Shown here: positions 9,232-18,726 of the stretch, in pieces
Numbering within the stretch: the stretch's first letter is position 1
How the letters are laid out: the number at the start of each line of letters is the position of its first letter
NCBI GenBank assembly: GCA_024508935.1
Contig: JANINW010000011.1
Location: 167,571 to 231,570 of the forward strand
Source of the DNA: Flavipsychrobacter sp.
GTDB lineage: Bacteria > Bacteroidota > Bacteroidia > Chitinophagales > Chitinophagaceae
Length of the DNA: 64,000 nucleotides
Direction: 5' to 3'
The notes under the pieces: model-generated
The model's database searches: none
Told to the model about the DNA's origin: nothing
Seen by the model: the letters and a program-made list of their open reading frames with translations, nothing else
Made by a program: the position numbers and the translations under genes

Positions 9232-10674
9232 TTATTTTACGTTCGGTTTATATTTGTAAATATAAAAAGCCTCTTCCCAGTGCAGTACAGGTTCTTCTGT
9301 TTTATAAATAAGGTCCAGGTATTTTTCTGATTGAGGCTGTACCGGATAGTTGAGTAACAATACAACTTTGCTCAAGTCCTTAAAATTATCGTGCGATACT
9401 TTTACCGCATAATCTACCGGGTAGGCCCATATTTCCTTCATAAAGCAGGAGTCATAAACATAGAAGCTCCCGTAACGCTGACATTCAGCGTAGTAGAATT
9501 TACTGCCTTTGGGCATGTAAGGCAGAACTGACAATACGCTGGTGGCTTCGTAGCCTACAATAGTCTCCTGTTTATCTTTTCGGTTCATCAGGAATTCGGC
9601 AGCGTCCTTAGCGTCACTGTTCAGCGTGGTGATGTCGTCGCTGTATTTCTTCAGGGTAGCGGGAAGTTGTACAACCACTGCTGCGCACAGTCCCCATATT
9701 CCAAACTTTGCAAGGTCTTGCTGTATGCTCTTTAAGCCATTCAGCGCATCATCTTTATAATAGATTGCAATGCCATAGGCACCGAAAAAAATAATAAATA
9801 GCACTCCGTGATGGCGTATTGTAGTCGCGTATCTGAACGAGATAATATAGAGTGCGCCGGCAAGCCCCATGACCAGGAGCATAAGCGGTTTGGTTCTTTG
9901 AGCCAATAATATGATCAGCGCTATGAACAATAAAAGAAACACAGGATTGCCCGTAAGACTGATCCCATTTGTAATTGCTGTTTTAGCCAGGCCGGCATGG
10001 TCTGTTATTTTGGTTTGGTAAAAACGTACCATGCTGCTCATAAACAGGTAGGGAATAAGGTAAAGTCCGCCTATACACATAAGAACGAAACTGCCCAGCA
10101 CGCTACTATTAAGCTTTTTTTGCTGCATGCCATCCCATAAAAACAGCATCATAATGCCGAATGCAAATGTGAATACGAGTACATGCGAATTGTATAAACC
10201 GACTACACATAGCGCAAATAACCAGGGCTTTTCAAAACGCTTTTCGTAGAGTGCTATTATTGCAGTGATAAAGAATACGTAGAAGCAATAGTTACGGCCC
10301 ACAATAGCATATTCATAGAAGAAGAAATAGCTGAATGGCAGTGCCAGTTTCAGTAAAGGGTTCACCTTTGTTTTGAAAAGCAGCAGGTATACAGCAGCTA
10401 TCATTACGCTGCCTGATATAAAATCAAGTATGTGGTGTGGAGCACCTGCCTGGGCAAAAGGATAGAGTATGAGATACCATAGCGGCGGGTGCCCTTCAGC
10501 GGGCAGTGTTTTGAATATACCGGCAATAGTGTTGTCGCGGGCTATAAGCCATGCCTGCGCCTCATCTCCCCATGGCTCATGGTTAATGACGCCAAACAGT
10601 ACCGCAAGATTATAGAGCGCAAAAACGATCCAATAAACATTCCTGTTTTTTTCTTCGTTCAGGATGGCAGTCAT
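9232..10674 (-). CDS. GT-C-like multi-TM glycosyltransferase-type protein (tandem paralog 2)
   Basis: HEPWGDEAQAWLIARDNT, LPAEGHPPLWYLILYPF. Confidence 0.75.
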   Translation of the reverse strand: MTAILNEEKNRNVYWIVFALYNLAVLFGVINHEPWGDEAQAWLIARDNTIAGIFKTLPAEGHPPLWYLILYPFAQAGAPHHILDFISGSVMIAAVYLLLFKTKVNPLLKLALPFSYFFFYEYAIVGRNYCFYVFFITAIIALYEKRFEKPWLFALCVVGLYNSHVLVFTFAFGIMMLFLWDGMQQKKLNSSVLGSFVLMCIGGLYLIPYLFMSSMVRFYQTKITDHAGLAKTAITNGISLTGNPVFLLLFIALIILLAQRTKPLMLLVMGLAGALYIISFRYATTIRHHGVLFIIFFGAYGIAIYYKDDALNGLKSIQQDLAKFGIWGLCAAVVVQLPATLKKYSDDITTLNSDAKDAAEFLMNRKDKQETIVGYEATSVLSVLPYMPKGSKFYYAECQRYGSFYVYDSCFMKEIWAYPVDYAVKVSHDNFKDLSKVVLLLNYPVQPQSEKYLDLIYKTEEPVLHWEEAFYIYKYKPNVK

Positions 10675-10679
10675 AGTAT

Positions 10680-12200
10680 TTAATGTGAAGGATTTTTGAA
10701 TGTATAGATAAAATAGATCTCGTCCTGCTTAATAGGCTGTTCCTGTGTACTATAAAGCAGGTCCATACGGTTTGCCCACACAGGCGATAATGGACTATTG
10801 AAAACGAATAATAACTTATCGGTTTTGCTTTTAAAGTTATTATAGGCAATATCCACATAGCTGTCGGCCGTATTACCCCAGTTGCCTTTGGTAAAACAGG
10901 TATCGAAAACGTAGTAGGACCCGAAACGCTGGCATTCTACATAGTAGAGCTCTTTATGGTCTTGCAGGTAGGGGAGTAAAGCACTGGTAGCCCATGCTGA
11001 TTGCCCGACTATAATATTATTTTCAAGATGGTGTTCTTTAATATAAGATGCCGCGTTTTGTGAGTCTGAATAGATTTGTTCATTATCCAGCAGGTAATTT
11101 TCGATGGCCGGCTTTATCTGTAATACAGCCATCAGGGCAAAAAGCAGGTAACTATATTTTGCTATAATGAATTTCCCGGCAGGTATTATGTTCCAGCTAT
11201 CCTCTTGGTAGAAATCGTAAAGCCCATAAACACCTGCGATGATGATGAACGCTACACCGCCATGTCTTATATCGCCAGGGAAGATATACCCTATAATATA
11301 TACTACGGCTGCAAGTCCACCTGTCAAAAGGAGGAAGGGCTTTGTACGGGTTGCTAAAGTGATACACATCAGCCCAAGCAGTATTATGGCCAGGTCTCCA
11401 TTATTGCCCGCCAGCAAACCCAGCGCCAGCGTGCGTTTGATAATGCCGAAATGGTCTTGCAGGTAAGGGTGGAATGCGCCTGTTACTTTACTGGAACCCA
11501 TATAAGGTATCAGGTATAGTCCCCCAATTACCATAAATGCGAATGCCGCTATTATGGATGTATTTATCTTCTTCTGCTGCACGGCATCCAACAGGTATAT
11601 ACAGGCCAGCGTAAAGCAAAAGGAAAAAATGAGCATATGCGTATTGAACATAGCGACAACACAAAGTGCAAATAGCCAGGGCTTTTCAAAGCGCTGCGGG
11701 TAAAGCGTTAAAATGGCACTCATCAAAAATACCAGTACACAGTAGCTACGGCCCACTAACGCATATTCAAAAAGGAATAGATAGGTGAAAGGCAGTATTA
11801 GTTTTAGGAGTATCGGCAGCTTCGAGCGAAAGAGCAGCAGGTAAATGCCCGCTATCATAAAGGCAGCCGATAAGATATTTTGTATCACATAGGGTGCACC
11901 GAGCTTGGCAAAAGGAAACAGTATAAGGTACCAGGTGGGCGGGTGCCCTTCTGAAGGTAGTTTTTTGAACAACCCTGCCAGATCCAGGTTCTTAACCACC
12001 AGCCATGATTGAGCCTCGTCGCGCCATGGCTCGTGGTTGGTCATGCCATAAATAACCAGTAAGGCATAGAGAATAAATACCGGCCACAAAAGTTTTGGCA
12101 GCCAGTTGCCAATAGGGGGCTTTGTGGTTGCCGGAGGCGTAGCAGGAGAAGGTTTTGGTTTTAGCGGTTGAGGATTTTGCCTGGGGTGTTTTTTTGCCAT
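10680..12200 (-). CDS. GT-C-like multi-TM glycosyltransferase-type protein (tandem paralog 1)
   Basis: HEPWRDEAQSWLVVKNLD, LPSEGHPPTWYLILFPF; Pro/Lys-rich cytoplasmic N-terminus. Confidence 0.75.
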   Translation of the reverse strand: MAKKHPRQNPQPLKPKPSPATPPATTKPPIGNWLPKLLWPVFILYALLVIYGMTNHEPWRDEAQSWLVVKNLDLAGLFKKLPSEGHPPTWYLILFPFAKLGAPYVIQNILSAAFMIAGIYLLLFRSKLPILLKLILPFTYLFLFEYALVGRSYCVLVFLMSAILTLYPQRFEKPWLFALCVVAMFNTHMLIFSFCFTLACIYLLDAVQQKKINTSIIAAFAFMVIGGLYLIPYMGSSKVTGAFHPYLQDHFGIIKRTLALGLLAGNNGDLAIILLGLMCITLATRTKPFLLLTGGLAAVVYIIGYIFPGDIRHGGVAFIIIAGVYGLYDFYQEDSWNIIPAGKFIIAKYSYLLFALMAVLQIKPAIENYLLDNEQIYSDSQNAASYIKEHHLENNIIVGQSAWATSALLPYLQDHKELYYVECQRFGSYYVFDTCFTKGNWGNTADSYVDIAYNNFKSKTDKLLFVFNSPLSPVWANRMDLLYSTQEQPIKQDEIYFIYTFKNPSH

Positions 12201-12397
12201 TCCTGTGGTGAATAAGAAAGGTAAATATGCCTAAAAAAGGCGGATTTTCACAGGTCTTGTTAAAGCCTTCTCAAAATACAAAGTAAGTATTGCAATCATC
12301 TTCATAAAAACCCTTATTTCTTCGTACCTTTGCACCCTCAAAAAACCGGTATTCGCGGTTTTATTATATCCCGAATTTTAACTTTTTAAATATATCA

Positions 12398-14026
12398 ATG
12401 CTTTCAGTTTCTAATTTATCGCTTCGCTACGGCAAGCGCGTGTTGTTTGAAGATGTAAATATCCGTTTTACCGAAGGTAACTGCTATGGTATCATAGGTG
12501 CTAATGGTGCGGGTAAATCTACTTTCCTGAAGATACTTTCGGGCGAGATAGACCCTACCACGGGTAAAGTGGAAATAGGTAAAGATCAGCGTATGAGCGT
12601 GTTAAAACAGAACCACTATGCTTACGATGAATTTACTGTATTGGAAACAGTTATCATGGGTAATGATAAGTTGTATGATGTAATGAAGCAAAAAGATGCC
12701 ATTTATGCCAAGGAAGATTTTTCGGAAGAAGATGGCTTAAAAGCCGGCGAACTGGAAGGCCTTTTTGCAGAAATGGATGGCTGGAATGCGGAAAGTGATG
12801 CAGCTACTTTATTGAGCAACCTGGGTATAAAAGAAGAATTTCATGGCCGCCTCGTAAAAGAGCTGGATGGTAACCAGAAAGTACGCGTGCTCCTGGCACA
12901 GGCTATTTTTGGTAACCCGGATATCCTGCTGCTCGATGAGCCTACCAATGATCTTGACCTCGAAACTATAGCATGGTTGGAAAATTTCCTGGCGGACTAT
13001 GATAAGATCGTATTGGTAGTATCGCACGATCGTCACTTCTTAGATGCTGTGTGTACACACGTTGCTGACATAGATTTTGGTAAGATCACCATATTTACCG
13101 GTAACTATACATTCTGGTACGAATCAAGCCAGCTTTTGCTGAAACAAAGGACGGATGCTAATAAGAAAGCGGAAGATAAGATTGCTGAATTAAAAGAGTT
13201 CATCGCGCGCTTCTCTGCCAACGCTTCTAAGTCCAAGCAGGCTACCAGCCGTAAAAAAGCTTTGGATAAGATAAAGCTGGAAGATATGACCGCTTCTACC
13301 CGTAAATACCCAGCTATCCTCTTTAATGTGCAGGTGCGTGATGCAGGAGACCAGATACTTGAAGTAAAGGGCCTTAGCAAAACACTGAATGGCGAAGTGA
13401 TGTTCAAAGACATTAGCTTCGACCTGAAACGCGGGCAGAAAATAGCTGTAGTTTCGGAAAATGGCCTGGCCACAACCGCCTTCTACAAAATACTGGCCGG
13501 CGAGGATACCGATTTCCAGGGAAGCTTTAAATGGGGTATTACAGTTACCACCACTTACCTGCCAAATGACAATACCCAGTATTTCGAGAAAAAAGATCTG
13601 AACCTGATAGACTGGCTGCGCCAGTTCTCTGAAGAAAAAGACGAAACTTTCATCCGCGGTTTCCTTGGCCGTATGCTGTTCAGCGGTGAAGAAACGCTGA
13701 AACAGTGCTCGGTATTGAGCGGTGGTGAGAAAATGCGCTGTATGATTAGCCGCATGATGATGCTGAAAGGTAACGTGCTGATGCTGGACGAACCTACCAA
13801 CCACCTTGACCTGGAAAGTATTACTGCACTGAACAATGGTATGAAGGATTTTAAAGGTACCATCCTGTTCACTACCCGGGATCATGAACTGGCACAGACA
13901 GTAGCAGACCGTATACTGGAAATAACGCCAGGCGGACTGATAGACCGCGAAATGAGCTTTGATGAATACCGTAAAGATGAGCGCGTAAAGAACCTGCGTG
14001 CTGAGATGTATGGTGTGCCTGCATAA
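12398..14026 (+). CDS. ABC-F family ATPase (YbiT-like)
   Basis: Two ABC domains (GANGAGKST; SGGEKMR; LDEPTNDLDLETI and LDEPTNHLDLESI), no TM; TACCTTTGC promoter-like element upstream. Confidence 0.92.
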   Translation: MLSVSNLSLRYGKRVLFEDVNIRFTEGNCYGIIGANGAGKSTFLKILSGEIDPTTGKVEIGKDQRMSVLKQNHYAYDEFTVLETVIMGNDKLYDVMKQKDAIYAKEDFSEEDGLKAGELEGLFAEMDGWNAESDAATLLSNLGIKEEFHGRLVKELDGNQKVRVLLAQAIFGNPDILLLDEPTNDLDLETIAWLENFLADYDKIVLVVSHDRHFLDAVCTHVADIDFGKITIFTGNYTFWYESSQLLLKQRTDANKKAEDKIAELKEFIARFSANASKSKQATSRKKALDKIKLEDMTASTRKYPAILFNVQVRDAGDQILEVKGLSKTLNGEVMFKDISFDLKRGQKIAVVSENGLATTAFYKILAGEDTDFQGSFKWGITVTTTYLPNDNTQYFEKKDLNLIDWLRQFSEEKDETFIRGFLGRMLFSGEETLKQCSVLSGGEKMRCMISRMMMLKGNVLMLDEPTNHLDLESITALNNGMKDFKGTILFTTRDHELAQTVADRILEITPGGLIDREMSFDEYRKDERVKNLRAEMYGVPA

Positions 14027-14040
14027 AATACTGATGATAA

Positions 14041-14069
14041 AAGCCCCTGGTAACAGGGGCTTTCTTTTT
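14041..14069 (+). terminator. Rho-independent terminator
   Basis: AAGCCCCTGGTAACAGGGGCTTTCTTTTT. Confidence 0.85.
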
Positions 14070-14176
14070 GGCTTAACTGTTTTAGGATTATAGCTTTAAC
14101 TGATATACCCTTTTTAGTATTTAGCCATTAAAAATTACCTTTGCATCCTCAATAGAACGTCCAGAAAATAATATAT

Positions 14177-15811
14177 ATGCATAACGCTTATTTCAATTTC
14201 GATCTTCCTAAGAATGAACCGGTATTGAGTTATGGTCCCGGTACCAACGAACGCAAAGCACTGAAGCAGGCGATAGCCGACCTGAAAAGCCAAACGCGCG
14301 ACATTCCGATGTATATCAACGGGAGAGAAGTGCGTAGCGGCGATAAAAAAGAAATACGTCCGCCACACGAAACCGCCCATTTATTGGGACATTTTCATGC
14401 AGGTACCGGCGAACATGTAAAGCAAGCTATTGATGCGGCTATGGCTGCCCGTAAAAACTGGGCTGCTATGACATGGGAGCACCGTGCTGCTATATTTATG
14501 AAAGCGGCGGAATTGCTGGCTACCAAATATCGTTTTAAAATGAACGCGGCTACTATGCTGGGTCAAAGCAAGAATGCTTTCCAGGCAGAAATAGACAGCG
14601 CTTGCGAACTGATAGATTTCCTTCGTTTCAATGTACACTTCCTGACTGATATATACAGGCAACAACCTGTTTCACCACAAGGTATTCACAACCGTATGGA
14701 ATACCGTCCGCTGGAAGGTTTTATCCTGGCGGTTACCCCATTCAACTTTAGTGCTATTGGTGGTAACCTGCCAACTGCCCCGGCTATGTGTGGTAATGTG
14801 GTAGTTTGGAAGCCTGCTAATACACAGATATACAGCGCCAGTGTATTTATGGAAATATTGATGGAGGCCGGGTTACCTGCAGGTGTTATCAACCTGGTTT
14901 ACCCTCCGGGCCCTGTAGTGGGTGATATATGCTATGAGCACCCCGATTTTGCAGGTGTACACTTTACCGGCTCTACAGGCGTGTTCCAAAGTATGTGGAA
15001 GAGCATAGGCAATAATATTGCTAAATACAAAGCTTATCCGCGTATAGTAGGGGAGACAGGCGGTAAGGATTATGTTATGGTGCACCCTAGTGCAGATGTA
15101 GATGCAGTAGTGGCAGGCCTTGCCCGCGGTGCATTCGAATACCAGGGACAAAAATGTTCTGCTGCCAGCCGTGCTTATCTGCCAAGCAATCTTGCAGAAG
15201 AAATAAAGACCAAATTGGTTGCTGAACTAAAGACCATGAAAATGGGACCGGTAGATGATTTTACGAATTTCATCAATGCCGTGATAGACGAAAAATCTTT
15301 CGACAACCTGGCAAAATATATAGATGGCGTAAAGAATAGCAATGGCAAAGCATCTATCCTCACCGGCGGTAATTACGATAAGTCAAAAGGATGGTTCATT
15401 GAGCCTACAGTGATAGAAGCTAATACACCTGATTATGTAACGATGTGTGAAGAGTTGTTCGGCCCGGTGCTGACTATCTATACTTACGAAGCTGACCAAT
15501 GGGAAAGCATACTGGAAACAGTAGACAAGACCAGTGGTTATGCATTGACGGGCGCTATATTTGCGCAAGACCGTTATGCCATAGAAACAATGACCGCTAA
15601 ACTGGTAGACAGCGCGGGTAACTTCTACATTAATGATAAGCCAACTGGTGCTGTAGTTGGTCAGCAACCATTTGGTGGTGCACGTGCATCCGGTACTAAC
15701 GATAAGGCGGGTTCTCAGCTGAACCTCTATCGCTGGTTAAGTGCCAGGACGATCAAAGAAACACAGGTATTGGTAACCGATTACAGGTACCCATTCCACC
15801 AGGCAGATTAA
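14177..15811 (+). CDS. pruA: L-glutamate gamma-semialdehyde (1-pyrroline-5-carboxylate) dehydrogenase
   Basis: 544 aa ALDH: VTPFNFSAIGGNLP, GETGGKDYVMVHPSADVDAVV, EYQGQKCSAASRAY, KPTGAVVGQQPFGGARASGTNDKAG. Confidence 0.93.
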   Translation: MHNAYFNFDLPKNEPVLSYGPGTNERKALKQAIADLKSQTRDIPMYINGREVRSGDKKEIRPPHETAHLLGHFHAGTGEHVKQAIDAAMAARKNWAAMTWEHRAAIFMKAAELLATKYRFKMNAATMLGQSKNAFQAEIDSACELIDFLRFNVHFLTDIYRQQPVSPQGIHNRMEYRPLEGFILAVTPFNFSAIGGNLPTAPAMCGNVVVWKPANTQIYSASVFMEILMEAGLPAGVINLVYPPGPVVGDICYEHPDFAGVHFTGSTGVFQSMWKSIGNNIAKYKAYPRIVGETGGKDYVMVHPSADVDAVVAGLARGAFEYQGQKCSAASRAYLPSNLAEEIKTKLVAELKTMKMGPVDDFTNFINAVIDEKSFDNLAKYIDGVKNSNGKASILTGGNYDKSKGWFIEPTVIEANTPDYVTMCEELFGPVLTIYTYEADQWESILETVDKTSGYALTGAIFAQDRYAIETMTAKLVDSAGNFYINDKPTGAVVGQQPFGGARASGTNDKAGSQLNLYRWLSARTIKETQVLVTDYRYPFHQAD

Positions 15812-15830
15812 TTCAGAAGCCAAAGTCAAT

Positions 15831-15862
15831 AAAAAAGCCCTTAGTATTTACTAAGGGCTTTT
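15831..15862. terminator. Bidirectional terminator between convergent genes
   Basis: AAAAAAGCCCTTAGTATTTACTAAGGGCTTTTT. Confidence 0.85.
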
Positions 15863-15865
15863 TAT

Positions 15866-16408
15866 TTAAGCGTTTTGCGACGCGATATAATTAACTTTTG
15901 CCTGTTTGTAAAGCAGGTTCCATGATTTACTGCATTGCGGTTTTACCCAGTCATAACCAATAGCCTCCCATTCTTTTTCAAAATCATGTAAGCCCAATAC
16001 TTTAATAAGTTCGTGGCCAGCTACAAAATAATCCTGCCGGTATTGCAGCAGGTAGCCACCTTCAATTATATGATGGGCTTTTGCCTGGTTGTAATTAGTG
16101 AACCAGGTATTTATAAATCCGGCGCAGCCTTTAGTGTACAGGCAATCTTCCTGTATCACTTGCTCGCGTAGTGCATTCCAGTTATCATGGCCATTTTCTA
16201 AGGCTAGCACCGCATAGGCATGTTTCAACCTGAAGAAGTCCCTATCGTTCAGTATTCTTTCTGCAGTACTGTATTGCAGAAACGGTAATTTTAAAAAACG
16301 TTCTGCAGCTTTATGGTGCGTACCGGGGTCTTCGGCATTGAAATCTTTGAGCAGAAGCGCAGCTCTTATTTTATGCTCACGCAGCCGGTTGGTTTGTATT
16401 ATGTTCAT
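15866..16408 (-). CDS. Conserved hypothetical protein
   Basis: 180 aa ORF, no clear family recognised. Confidence 0.65.
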   Translation of the reverse strand: MNIIQTNRLREHKIRAALLLKDFNAEDPGTHHKAAERFLKLPFLQYSTAERILNDRDFFRLKHAYAVLALENGHDNWNALREQVIQEDCLYTKGCAGFINTWFTNYNQAKAHHIIEGGYLLQYRQDYFVAGHELIKVLGLHDFEKEWEAIGYDWVKPQCSKSWNLLYKQAKVNYIASQNA

Positions 16409-16575
16409 TATAACTTCTTTTATCGCCGGCTCCCACTGTGCGGCAGAAATTAAAATAAACCTTACCTAAAATAGATAACGAAACAGGTGAATTCATCTTT
16501 TGTGGGAGGGCGGCCTGTAACAACCCTTTGTAAAATTATCAATTAGTAACTGCTATAACAAAACAGCAGTAATTT

Positions 16576-17988
16576 TTATACCTGTACGGTCTTCCATTTG
16601 CCCTGCCTGAATATCAATATAGCTACAATAGCTATAGCGCTTTCGGCAACAGGTATGGCTATAAATACGCCTGAAGGGCCCATGTTGACAACCTTGGCCA
16701 ACACATAAGCCAGCGGTATCTGGAAGGCCCAGAAACCGAACAGGTTGATAATAGTTGGTGTCCTGGTATCGCCGGCACCGTTAAAGGATTGAGAAATGAC
16801 CATCCCGTAACCATAGAAAGCATAGCCAACACTTATAAAACGAAGGCATTGCACGCCATAGTTTATCACTTGTACATCTTGCGTAAATAAGCGCATGATA
16901 GCTTCTGCCCCCGCAAAAAATATTATTGCAACAGAAAGCAGGAATACCATATTATAAAACGCTGTTTTCCATACAGAGCGTTCTGCACGTTCCGGTTGTT
17001 TTGCACCAAGGTTTTGGCCTACCAATGTTGCAGCCGCATTGGCCATACCCCATGCGGGCATTATGGCGAAAATGATAACTCTGATCCCTATGGTATATCC
17101 TGCAAGCGCATCGCTGCCAAAGCCGGAGAGGATCCTTACAAGGAATATCCAGCTGGCTGAAGCTATTAGAAACTGGGCTGTACCGCCCGATGCTATTTTC
17201 AGCAATCCGCCCATTACAGGCAAGTCAATACCCATATGTTTGCGCAGTATGCGTATAATGCCTTTGCCATTGAACAAATGATACAACTGGTAGCATACAC
17301 CGATACCACGACCTATAGTAGTAGCCATAGCAGCACCCTTTAGACCGAAAGCCGGTATAGGTCCTAAACCATTAATGAGGGTAGGGCATAAGATGATGTT
17401 CAGTATATTGGCTATCCATAGCGAACGCATAGCAATCGTAGCATCGCCCGCACCCCTGAATACCCCGTTGATAAGAAAGAGCATCATGATGACTATGTTG
17501 CCACCCATCAATATCTGCGTATAATGGTAATTATTATTTACCAGTGCATCGCTGCCGCCCATAGCATGCAGCAGATCTTTTGCAAAGAAGATACCGATGG
17601 CACTTATCACTATACTGAAAAACAGGCCGGCGTATAAAGCCTGCATGCCCGCATGCGCAGCCCCATCTATATTCTTTTCACCAACACGGCGTGCTACCAT
17701 GGCAGTTGCACCCATGCCCAGGCCCATTGCTATAGAATAGATGAGTGTAAGCATTGATTCTGTTAACCCTACGGTAGCCACGGCGTCTACACCCAGTTTG
17801 CTAACAAAGAAAACGTCTACTACTGCAAAAACAGATTCCATGACCATTTCCAGGATCATGGGTACAGATAGCATAAATATGGCGCGGTTAATGCTGCCGC
17901 TGGTATACTCTTGTTCGCTGCCCGAAAGCGCTTCACGAAACAGCTTGAAAATATTTATGGCACGCGACGAATGTTCACGTTGAGACAT
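16576..17988 (-). CDS. MATE family efflux transporter
   Basis: 12 TM; SVPMILEMVMESVFAVVDVFFVSKLG, GVFRGAGDATIAM, QSFNGAGDTRTPT. Confidence 0.93.
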   Translation of the reverse strand: MSQREHSSRAINIFKLFREALSGSEQEYTSGSINRAIFMLSVPMILEMVMESVFAVVDVFFVSKLGVDAVATVGLTESMLTLIYSIAMGLGMGATAMVARRVGEKNIDGAAHAGMQALYAGLFFSIVISAIGIFFAKDLLHAMGGSDALVNNNYHYTQILMGGNIVIMMLFLINGVFRGAGDATIAMRSLWIANILNIILCPTLINGLGPIPAFGLKGAAMATTIGRGIGVCYQLYHLFNGKGIIRILRKHMGIDLPVMGGLLKIASGGTAQFLIASASWIFLVRILSGFGSDALAGYTIGIRVIIFAIMPAWGMANAAATLVGQNLGAKQPERAERSVWKTAFYNMVFLLSVAIIFFAGAEAIMRLFTQDVQVINYGVQCLRFISVGYAFYGYGMVISQSFNGAGDTRTPTIINLFGFWAFQIPLAYVLAKVVNMGPSGVFIAIPVAESAIAIVAILIFRQGKWKTVQV

Positions 17989-18036
17989 GTAAAAAGTGAT
18001 TGTGGTGGTTAATAAAATATATAAACAGGTAGATGC

Positions 18037-18053
18037 ACGCGTGTATCACGCGT
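18037..18053. promoter_or_regulatory. Perfect dyad upstream of the MATE gene (candidate operator)
   Basis: ACGCGTG-TAT-CACGCGT, 49 bp from the MATE start codon. Confidence 0.45.
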
Positions 18054-18251
18054 TAGCAGATCTTTGTGTAGAACGTCCGGTGCATGTAGCCCGGACTAAC
18101 TTAAATTACCATGGGCTGTAGATATTAGAAGCCAGCAAAAATAGGATTAATTTGTATTCGATTATTTTTTACTGAAATATTTTTTATTACTTAAGCGTCC
18201 GGAGACGTTTGTTATCCGGCTTAATATTGCCGTAACATTGCCGCAGTAGCT

Positions 18252-18611
18252 TTGCTGGGAACGAAAAAAATATTAGCGTTAGCATGTATTCTTTTTATTA
18301 CTTTCTGCCGGCATAAGCCATTTGATGTATCGCCTGTTTTTGTTGAACAGAATGATTGTAATGGTATTGCCCCTTCTTTTAAAAACGATATTCAACCCAT
18401 CCTAAAGACACACTGTGCAAAATCCGGTTGCCATGACGGTAATAGCATGCCGCATGATTTTTCAATTTATTCGGAGTTGAAACCTGAATTGGATGATAGT
18501 GCGGTATATTATTATGTGGTAAAAGATAAACAGCCCCAGGATACCCCCTTGAGCTATGAGGTGTACCATCAGCTTAAATGTTGGATCATAAATAATTACC
18601 CTGATAATTAG
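18252..18611 (+). CDS. Putative cytochrome-c-like lipoprotein with CX4CH motif
   Basis: Signal with lipobox-like LFITFC; HCAKSGCHDG; only a TTG start is available in frame near the N-terminus. Confidence 0.55.
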   Translation: MLGTKKILALACILFITFCRHKPFDVSPVFVEQNDCNGIAPSFKNDIQPILKTHCAKSGCHDGNSMPHDFSIYSELKPELDDSAVYYYVVKDKQPQDTPLSYEVYHQLKCWIINNYPDN

Positions 18612-18726
18612 GGGTATTCACCGCTTTTTCAGGGTGTTTCACCGATTTGATCAATTAGAATACCGATTCTTTTTCGGTTGTGTTTAATAGCAGGTTTACC
18701 TTTGCACCTGTTAACACTACGTATAT

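Noticed and set aside
13190-13885. 231-aa minus-strand ORF antisense to the ABC-F gene
   Set aside because: Shadow ORF; the sense strand has two intact ABC domains.
16430-16508. CTCCCAC ... GTGGGAG inverted repeat between the hypothetical and MATE genes
   Set aside because: Arms of 7 bp with about 65 nt spacer and no T-run; weak evidence for a terminator or operator.
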